The position numbers and the translations under genes are program-made. The notes under the pieces were generated by a model that saw only the letters and a program-made list of their open reading frames with translations, was not told where the DNA came from and ran no database searches. A DNA stretch of 50,524 nucleotides from Candidatus Colinaster equi (GTDB taxonomy: Bacteria > Bacillota > Clostridia > Lachnospirales > Lachnospiraceae). The stretch is from NCBI GenBank assembly GCA_018064425.1, contig JAGHVF010000001.1, forward strand, positions 1 to 50,524, read 5' to 3'. How positions within the stretch are numbered: the stretch's first letter is position 1; every line of letters starts with the position of its first letter. Of this stretch, positions 44,627-50,524 are shown piece after piece.

Positions 44627-44664
44627 AGTCCTATAAATTCGGGGGAAAAACGGAGGTAAAAGAT

Positions 44665-44931
44665 ATGGCAGATGAGCATTTTTGGGACAATGGTGTACCT
44701 ACAGTTTCAAAGGACGTTAATTGTAAATTGATTTACGAGACGTTGACCGGCGAGAACAAAGAGACAGAACTTATGACAATCGATGAGGCACTTAAGATGT
44801 TTGAAGCTTTAAAAGTGGGCAGGGAGACGGTTAAGTGCGAAGCAGTTAAGGTTGTTGACGGACAGAATCAGGCAATTCAATCTTTTAAACAGAACGTAAT
44901 TGATGTTGGCGGAACAAAGATGATTATATAG
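44665..44931 (+). CDS. Small hypothetical protein (88 residues)
   Basis: A soluble acidic 88-residue protein (starting MADEHFWDNGVPTVSKDVNC) with its own ribosome site (GGAGGT), promoter and a strong terminator, so it is a genuine single-gene unit. No recognised domain; two Cys (residues 20 and about 58). Function unknown. Confidence 0.8.
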   Translation: MADEHFWDNGVPTVSKDVNCKLIYETLTGENKETELMTIDEALKMFEALKVGRETVKCEAVKVVDGQNQAIQSFKQNVIDVGGTKMII

Positions 44932-44941
44932 ATGATAGTAA

Positions 44942-44974
44942 AAAATGGTGCAGAGAATCTGCACCATTTTTTTT
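44942..44974 (+). terminator. Terminator of the 88-residue protein gene
   Basis: AAAATGGTGCAGA-GAA-TCTGCACCATTTT perfect stem with eight T; the A-tract on the left could make it bidirectional. Confidence 0.93.
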
Positions 44975-45090
44975 GCGCGTATGTCGCATTTTTTTGCGTA
45001 TATATTACGTTTATTGACAATTTTTTCTAGAGTGTATGAAGAATTAATTGTGTTAAAATAAATAATATATTTTCAGGTTGGAGGGGAAGT

Positions 45091-47151
45091 ATGAAAAAAC
45101 ATACGACAGGAGAAAAAAAGAAAAAAGTAACTATTAACTTTAAGTCGATTGCGTTAAGAATGATGGTCGGTATTTTGCCAATAACGGCATTGGCTGTTTT
45201 AGCACTTACGGTAATCAGTGGTCAGGTATCCAAGGCGATAATCCGTGAACAGATGGAAGAACGTATGATGGCGACACTTACGGCGCAGACCAATACCATT
45301 ACCAGTCAGCTTGCCCTGGTTAGCAGTACATCCAACAATCTTGCCGGAGCAATTAACGCATCTTATGAGACAGGTAATGCCAAGACATTCAGTTCATCGC
45401 TTGCGCAGACTGTTTCAGGCTCATCAATCCTTTACAGTGCAGGATTATATTTCAGCGAGCAGTCACTCGGAGCACCTTATGCTTACAGAGACGGTCAGGC
45501 TATTTTGAACGGTAGCCATGAAGGTGATTATCAGCATGAGCAATTCTATATGGATTCACTTTCAAAGGTATCTACATTTTATGCACCTGTAGAATATAAT
45601 GCCGAAGCCGGTAAGATGATTCTTAAGGCAGTGACTCCTATGGCAGACAGCAATTATCATCAAATCGGTGCCGCTGTTGCGGAGATGGATATGTCACTTC
45701 TTAAGGCATCTATAGAAGAGATTAAGATAGGTGACAATGGCGATGTATTGCTTGTATCGGATACAGGAGCATTTTTGGCAGGTGTTGATGATGCAAGAGT
45801 TGTTGCCGGTGATTTGATTACCTCCGATAGTGATTTTGCATCGGTTGCCGGTAAGATAATGAGCGAGGATTCAGGTAGTGTAAAGTATTCCAAGGGTGGA
45901 GAGCTTTACTCTGTATATTACGGAACCATACCGACAGTGAATTGGAAATTGCTTGTAAGAGTTCCTTCATCACAGATTGAGGCACCGGTAAGCAAGCTTG
46001 TATCAATGTTGATAATTGTCGGTGTGATTACATTGGTATTATGTGTGGTTGCGATTATGCTTCAGGTGGGCAACATTTCTTCCGGTATTAAGAAGGTCAA
46101 TAAGTTTGCCAACATTTTGGCTGATGGTGACTTTACCGTTGATGAGCCAAACAGCAAACGAGTAGATGAACTTGGTTCGATGAATTCGGCATTGAAGAAA
46201 ATGTATAGAAATAACAAGGAGATTTTAACAAAAATTTCCGATCATGCCGGAGCAATCAACGGCTCAAGCACCAATCTTTATTCCGCAACAGAAGAGTTGT
46301 CGCGACAGTTTGAAGATATCGAGAACCTCGTTACACAGGTTAATGATGATATGATGAACGCCAGTGCTGCAACGCAGGAGGTAAATGCATCGGCGGAAGA
46401 AGTTACGGCATCTGTAAATGTGCTTGCGGAAGAGACAAACGGCAGTCAGAAGATGACAGAGGAGATTAAGCAGAGAGCTCTCAGTGTTGAAAAGACAAGT
46501 AAAGATGCCCATGATTATGCAATAGCTCTTTCCGAAGAATATAACAAGAATCTTGCTCGTAGTATTGAAGATGCCGAGGTAGTAGAGTCTATTGGTAAAT
46601 TGGCAGAAGTAATATCAGATATTGCCAGTCAGATTAATCTGTTATCACTTAATGCATCAATTGAGGCAGCAAGAGCCGGTGAAGCAGGAAGAGGCTTTTC
46701 TGTAGTAGCTACAGAGATTGGTAAATTGGCAGGAGATACATCAGCTGCTGTTGCTGAGATTCATACGACTATTGATGAAGTTAAAGAAGCGTTTTCATTG
46801 CTTACAAAAAATTCAGAGTCATTACTTACCTTTATTAAGGAAACGGTAACTCCTGATTATGATAACTTTGTTGGTATTGCAAAACAATATGGTGCCGATG
46901 CGGCAGCTATTGAGGCAAGTTCGGCAAGAATATCGGATATGGCAGGCAATATTGAAAAGATTATGATGGAAGTAGCAACTGCCGTACAGAACATTACAAA
47001 GAGTACGGAAAACACGGCCGATAGCAGTGCACATATTGCATCGACTGTCGGAATGCTTGCCGAAGTAGTGGAACAAGTATCTGCCATGAGTGAGGAGCAG
47101 GAGAAGATTGCTACAGATCTTAATGATGTAGTAAGTCATTTCAAATTGTAG
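45091..47151 (+). CDS. Methyl-accepting chemotaxis protein (Cache-type sensor)
   Basis: A 686-residue chemoreceptor. Helices at about 22-47 and 301-325 flank a dCache-like external ligand domain (about 50-295; contains [11 protein letters not shown] and DTGAFLAG). HAMP (about 326-380) and a long signalling coiled coil follow, with the conserved hairpin tip [20 protein letters not shown] (about 513-533). The C-terminus lacks the NWETF-type pentapeptide for CheR tethering. The leader carries TTGACA at 45014-45019 with a poor -10. No other chemotaxis genes are nearby; an amino acid ligand would be typical but is not shown. Confidence 0.93.
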   Translation: MKKHTTGEKKKKVTINFKSIALRMMVGILPITALAVLALTVISGQVSKAIIREQMEERMMATLTAQTNTITSQLALVSSTSNNLAGAINASYETGNAKTFSSSLAQTVSGSSILYSAGLYFSEQSLGAPYAYRDGQAILNGSHEGDYQHEQFYMDSLSKVSTFYAPVEYNAEAGKMILKAVTPMADSNYHQIGAAVAEMDMSLLKASIEEIKIGDNGDVLLVSDTGAFLAGVDDARVVAGDLITSDSDFASVAGKIMSEDSGSVKYSKGGELYSVYYGTIPTVNWKLLVRVPSSQIEAPVSKLVSMLIIVGVITLVLCVVAIMLQVGNISSGIKKVNKFANILADGDFTVDEPNSKRVDELGSMNSALKKMYRNNKEILTKISDHAGAINGSSTNLYSATEELSRQFEDIENLVTQVNDDMMNASAATQEVNASAEEVTASVNVLAEETNGSQKMTEEIKQRALSVEKTSKDAHDYAIALSEEYNKNLARSIEDAEVVESIGKLAEVISDIASQINLLSLNASIEAARAGEAGRGFSVVATEIGKLAGDTSAAVAEIHTTIDEVKEAFSLLTKNSESLLTFIKETVTPDYDNFVGIAKQYGADAAAIEASSARISDMAGNIEKIMMEVATAVQNITKSTENTADSSAHIASTVGMLAEVVEQVSAMSEEQEKIATDLNDVVSHFKL

Positions 47152-47194
47152 AATGATTAATGCGAAATAAGAAAATAGTATTATAAAATGAAAT

Positions 47195-47241
47195 CGCCTA
47201 AACAAAAGTGTTTTTGATAACACACATGTTTAGGCGTTTTT
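47195..47241. terminator. Terminator between convergent MCP and GT2-GtrA genes
   Basis: CGCCTAAACA (47195-47204) pairs with TGTTTAGGCG (47227-47236) around an inner GTGTT/AACAC pairing, followed by TTTTT. Good on the + strand; on the - strand the T-tract is weaker. Confidence 0.8.
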
Positions 47242-47264
47242 ATTACTTATAATAAATGTATTAA

Positions 47265-48311
47265 TTAAAAGATGAATTTTTGTTGTATTTTGTAGCTTAT
47301 AAAGAAAAGAATTACATCTACAACAATTTTAATATAGCTTTCTGTTATATTGGGAAGTATTGATACTCCCAAGTAAACAAACAGTGCACTTGCAAACATT
47401 TGGATAATGGCAAGTGAGGCATATTTGCCAAATGTTATACTCTTGGCTTTGTTGCTTTTAAATACAAGCAAGTGGTTGAACATATAGTTACAGGTGGCAG
47501 AAATTATTCTTGCGATAACTGTGGCTATCGTAATATACGCGGCAATCGAATCTCTGGTGAAGTGACATATTGTCTGGAAGATTATTAAGTCAATCACCGA
47601 TGAAGAAAGCGAAGATACCAGATATTTTGCAAAGATTCTGCCGAATATTCGATATATTCGAATGGAATCAACTACAACCCTAAAATGTGTCTTATGATTG
47701 TCTTTTGAATCATATATTGTCTCAATTGGTACTTCTACAATTGATACACGGTCTTTTGTTTCGATAAGCATATTCGTTTCGAATTCAAAACGTTCTCCGC
47801 TTGTCGATAGCAAATGATTCATAAAATCTTTCGGTATAGCGCGTAAACCTGTCTGAGTATCGGAAACATTCACACTGCATAGCAGGCGACAGACGTTGCG
47901 TGTCAGGGTATTGCCAAAAGCAGATTTGGTCGGAACATTATCACCGGAAAAATTTCTGCATCCCAGAATAAGTGACTGCGGATTGGCAATAAGTGCATCT
48001 ATACATTTTTTAATATCATTAACAGAGTGTTGCCCATCGGAATCGGCTGTTACACATCCGACGAGACTATTGTCGGATAACAGGAATTCAAAGGCATCTT
48101 TAAGGGCTCGTCCTTTTCCCTTGTTAATATCATGTGTAAGAATTGTGCAGTTATACTTTGTTTTTACCGTAGAAAAAATTTCGGAATATTCTTCTCCGCT
48201 ACCATCATCAACAATGATGATATCAGTGATATCATTGTTAATCAGATTACCGCACAGTGTTATTAAATTGTTATCCGGCTCATAAGCCGGAATGACAACA
48301 GGTATTCTCAT
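47265..48311 (-). CDS. Family 2 glycosyltransferase fused to a GtrA-like membrane domain
   Basis: A 348-residue fusion. Residues 1-215 are a GT2 domain of the dolichol/undecaprenyl-phosphate sugar synthase type: VIPAYEPDNNL, IIVDDGSG, TADSDGQHS (metal-binding DxD), GERFEFETNMLIE. Residues about 228-348 are a four-helix GtrA domain (FNHLLVFKSNK, C-terminal SYKIQQKFIF), which in separate proteins is thought to move the lipid-linked sugar across the membrane. The fusion would thus make and flip a polyprenyl-phosphate sugar for surface glycosylation (inference). It lies ten bases downstream of a membrane protein gene on the same strand, so the two are likely an operon. Confidence 0.88.
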   Translation of the reverse strand: MRIPVVIPAYEPDNNLITLCGNLINNDITDIIIVDDGSGEEYSEIFSTVKTKYNCTILTHDINKGKGRALKDAFEFLLSDNSLVGCVTADSDGQHSVNDIKKCIDALIANPQSLILGCRNFSGDNVPTKSAFGNTLTRNVCRLLCSVNVSDTQTGLRAIPKDFMNHLLSTSGERFEFETNMLIETKDRVSIVEVPIETIYDSKDNHKTHFRVVVDSIRIYRIFGRIFAKYLVSSLSSSVIDLIIFQTICHFTRDSIAAYITIATVIARIISATCNYMFNHLLVFKSNKAKSITFGKYASLAIIQMFASALFVYLGVSILPNITESYIKIVVDVILFFISYKIQQKFIF

Positions 48312-48321
48312 AGTAGCAAGC

Positions 48322-49050
48322 CTATAGGGCTATCTCCTTTTTAGTATATTTTCGTAATATGTATATTCCCAGAATTAGTAATCCCAGTGTTGTAAGCGAA
48401 TGAAAAAGCATAGAAGTCAGATTGATGCCGATATTTATCGGCAGAATATCAAGCGATACTGTCTGCATTCTGACAAAGCTAAAGGCAAACATAAATACGG
48501 TTGCCAAAATGCCGCATATAAGGATCAATCTGTTCTTTTCAAGAATCTCTCCGGTAACGACGATGCCCAAAAGAATTGCTAAGAACATTCCCATATATTT
48601 GAATCCGTGAGTACTGTTGTAGAAAATGGCATATATTGTGTCATTCTCTACACTCGGGCCATTAGTATTTAGAATAATAAGCACCATATCAAGCATGCGC
48701 TTATATAAAACCGTACTGAAATCATAAATTATCTGTATTGGAATAAGTATGATTCCCCAGATGAACAAGAGCTTGCGGACATCGGGAGAGTGAAAGTACA
48801 ATTTTTTCATTCGGTACAGACAGTAAACGTATACAGTTGCAACAGCGACAAGCTTGACAGCACTTATAATGGCTTGAGCATTCTCTGTCAGTTCCGGATT
48901 GGCACGGAAAACGAATCTAAATATTATTTTGGCAATTGCTTCAATGATATTTAGTACCGATACGCCGATTAGAAACATACCTAAATATTGCTGGCTTGTA
49001 TTTTCTTCGCTTAGAATACGCTTTTCAATGACCGAAATTATATCATCCAT
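48322..49050 (-). CDS. Membrane protein of unknown function
   Basis: A 242-residue protein with six hydrophobic helices (about 25-45, 62-82, 92-115, 148-168, 176-196, 210-232) and a charged N-terminus. No family is recognised. It precedes the GT2-GtrA gene by ten bases, suggesting a role in the same surface glycan or lipid process. On its strand an extended -10, TGTTAGAAT (complement of 49092-49100), lies about 45 bases upstream. Confidence 0.75.
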   Translation of the reverse strand: MDDIISVIEKRILSEENTSQQYLGMFLIGVSVLNIIEAIAKIIFRFVFRANPELTENAQAIISAVKLVAVATVYVYCLYRMKKLYFHSPDVRKLLFIWGIILIPIQIIYDFSTVLYKRMLDMVLIILNTNGPSVENDTIYAIFYNSTHGFKYMGMFLAILLGIVVTGEILEKNRLILICGILATVFMFAFSFVRMQTVSLDILPINIGINLTSMLFHSLTTLGLLILGIYILRKYTKKEIAL

Positions 49051-49142
49051 ATTTTGTCACCATATCAGATTCATCCAATAATTACATAGGTATTCTAACA
49101 TATAATATATGAAGCTTTCTATAGATATGTACTAAACATTTG

Positions 49143-49171
49143 TTGACACGTACTGAAATCTAGGGTAGAAT
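49143..49171 (+). promoter_or_regulatory. Aminotransferase gene promoter
   Basis: TTGACA (49143-49148), 17-bp spacer, TAGAAT (49166-49171). Confidence 0.75.
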
Positions 49172-49221
49172 ACAGAAAGTTGTTATATTGTTTAATTGTA
49201 TACAATTATCCAGGAGGAAAG

Positions 49222-50508
49222 ATGAAAGCATATAAATCATTGACAAAGGAAGAACTTAAGGCATTATGCGAGGAGCTTGAGAAAGCTTACATTGATGTTA
49301 AGGGTAAGGGATTGAACCTTAATATGGCTCGTGGTAAGCCGTCAAAGGAGCAGTTAAATCTGTCAATGGATATGTTGAATATATATAATCCTTCAGTTGA
49401 TCCCGTAACACCGACAGGTGTTGATACACGCAATTATGGCGAACTTACAGGTATTGCTGAAGCAAGAGAATTGATGGCGGGAATGATTGGCGTACCGGCT
49501 TCAAATGTTATTGTGTTTGGTAACGCATCTCTTCCTATTATGTATGATACAGTTGCAAGATCATATATGTTTGGTGTAAACGGTCAGACACCTTGGTGCA
49601 AACTTGATGAAGTTAAGTTTTTATGTCCTGTTCCGGGATATGACAGACATTTTGCCATAACAGAGCAGTTCGGCGTTAAGATGATTCCTATTCCGTTGTT
49701 GGCTGACGGACCGGATATGGATATGGTACGTGAGTACGTCGAAAAAGATGATACTGTTAAGGGTATTTGGTGTGTACCGAAGTATGCTAATCCTACAGGA
49801 ATAACATATTCCGATAAAGTGGTTAAAGCTATGGCAGCACTTAAGCCGGCAGCAAAGGACTTCAGAATATTCTGGGATAATGCATATGCCGTTCATGATT
49901 TGTACGAAGATAAGAAAGATGAATTGCTTGATATTCTGTCGGAGTGTAAGATGGCAGGCAATGAGAATATGGTTTATGAGTTTTGCTCAACATCAAAGAT
50001 ATCATTTGCAGGTGCCGGTATATCCGCAATGGCCACCTCAGCAGAGAATCTTGATTGGGTGAAAAAGACCATGACCGTACAGACTATCGGATACGACAAG
50101 ATGAACCAGTATCGTCACGTACTTTATTTTAAGAATGCTGACGGAATTAAGGCACATATGGCAAAACATGCCGCAATTTTGAGACCTAAGTTTGACAATG
50201 TATTAAAGTGCTTTGATGAACAGTTAGGAGAACTTGATATTGCAACTTGGACCAAACCTAACGGCGGATATTTTATTTCCTTTAATGCAATGGACGGATG
50301 TGCAAAAGAGATCGTTGCAAAATGTAAGGAAGCCGGTGTTGTACTTACAGGTGCCGGTGCAACATATCCATATGGAAAAGATCCTAAGGACAGCAATATC
50401 AGAATTGCACCGTCTTTCCCATCGGCAGAAGAGATGGCACAGGCGGCTGAGGTTTTCGTTTTATGTGTTAAGCTTGTAACAGCTAAAAAGCTTTATGAGA
50501 ATATGTAA
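49222..50508 (+). CDS. Aminotransferase class I/II-fold PLP enzyme (aspartate aminotransferase-like)
   Basis: A 428-residue fold-type I PLP enzyme. NMARGKPSKEQL near the start, NYGELTGIAEAR, the KYANPTGITYSD block and WDNAYAVHDLY (PLP pyridine Asp), and the Schiff-base Lys in STSKISFAGAG (about residue 266) are present; the C-terminal RIAPSFP carries the substrate-binding Arg. These features match the subgroup often labelled aspartate aminotransferase Ic or Aminotran_MocR-type without a DNA-binding domain. Likely reaction: aspartate or alanine with 2-oxoglutarate. ATG 49222 follows AGGAGGAAA; the in-frame TTG 49180 is rejected. Confidence 0.9.
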   Translation: MKAYKSLTKEELKALCEELEKAYIDVKGKGLNLNMARGKPSKEQLNLSMDMLNIYNPSVDPVTPTGVDTRNYGELTGIAEARELMAGMIGVPASNVIVFGNASLPIMYDTVARSYMFGVNGQTPWCKLDEVKFLCPVPGYDRHFAITEQFGVKMIPIPLLADGPDMDMVREYVEKDDTVKGIWCVPKYANPTGITYSDKVVKAMAALKPAAKDFRIFWDNAYAVHDLYEDKKDELLDILSECKMAGNENMVYEFCSTSKISFAGAGISAMATSAENLDWVKKTMTVQTIGYDKMNQYRHVLYFKNADGIKAHMAKHAAILRPKFDNVLKCFDEQLGELDIATWTKPNGGYFISFNAMDGCAKEIVAKCKEAGVVLTGAGATYPYGKDPKDSNIRIAPSFPSAEEMAQAAEVFVLCVKLVTAKKLYENM

Positions 50509-50524
50509 ACATAAGTAAAAATAC

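Overview
The window looks like a chromosomal segment of a low-GC, anaerobic Firmicute of the Lachnospiraceae type (Butyrivibrio, Pseudobutyrivibrio or Roseburia relatives). The basis is the AT-rich sequence, strong AGGAGG-type ribosome sites, TTGACA/TATAAT promoters, a Thr T-box, a ribosomal-protein-L20-type infC leader, CiaR-like and LexA (DinR)-type sites, and the gene order yicC-gmk-rpoZ-rimO-pgsA-cinA-recA-recX-(HD-GYP)-rny. Genus assignment is inference. No phage, IS element, CRISPR array or rRNA was seen.

Layout. 1-2.7 kb: a 5'-truncated metal ABC permease with a lipoprotein, then a divergent acyltransferase with a zinc ribbon. 2.9-8.3 kb: a GAF-ABC ATPase fusion, an 8-TM FtsX-type permease and a GltS-like symporter. 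8.3-8.8 kb: a 565-bp gene-free stretch holding two short promoter-terminator cassettes, a GC-rich structured patch and phased direct repeats. 8.8-15.5 kb: a self-contained HlyD / ABC ATPase / FtsX permease / response regulator / histidine kinase module. 15.7-18.1 kb: a GH5 glycosidase and a MATE exporter. 18.2-21.7 kb: an unusual pair, a cytosolic sugar-binding-protein/GGDEF fusion and a protein that I read as a degenerate NRPS-condensation-like fold plus a cyclic-nucleotide-binding-like domain. 21.7-25.7 kb: T-box thrS, L20-leader infC-rpmI-rplT, tRNA-Val and tRNA-Met. 25.8-29.0 kb: a MarR-controlled flavodoxin operon, a TraX-family membrane protein and AzlCD. 29.2-34.3 kb: a cell-surface SGNH hydrolase, RqcH and an anchored 5'-nucleotidase-like protein. 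34.4-44.5 kb: the housekeeping cluster from yicC to rny, including SOS-controlled recA-recX. 44.6-50.5 kb: a small conserved-looking protein, a chemoreceptor, a GT2-GtrA fusion with a membrane partner, and a fold-type I aminotransferase.

How it works together. Two independent MacB/FtsX-type export or stress modules lie side by side, and the second carries its own two-component system and a plausible operator. Cyclic-di-GMP turnover is represented by a diguanylate cyclase (18.3 kb) and an HD-GYP phosphodiesterase (41.6 kb). Translation genes are regulated by three recognisable cis devices: the T-box, the L20 leader, and an AUU start on infC whose Shine-Dalgarno overlaps the nearest ATG. The most novel candidates are the GGDEF / condensation-like-cNMP pair and the 8.3-8.8 kb small-transcript region.
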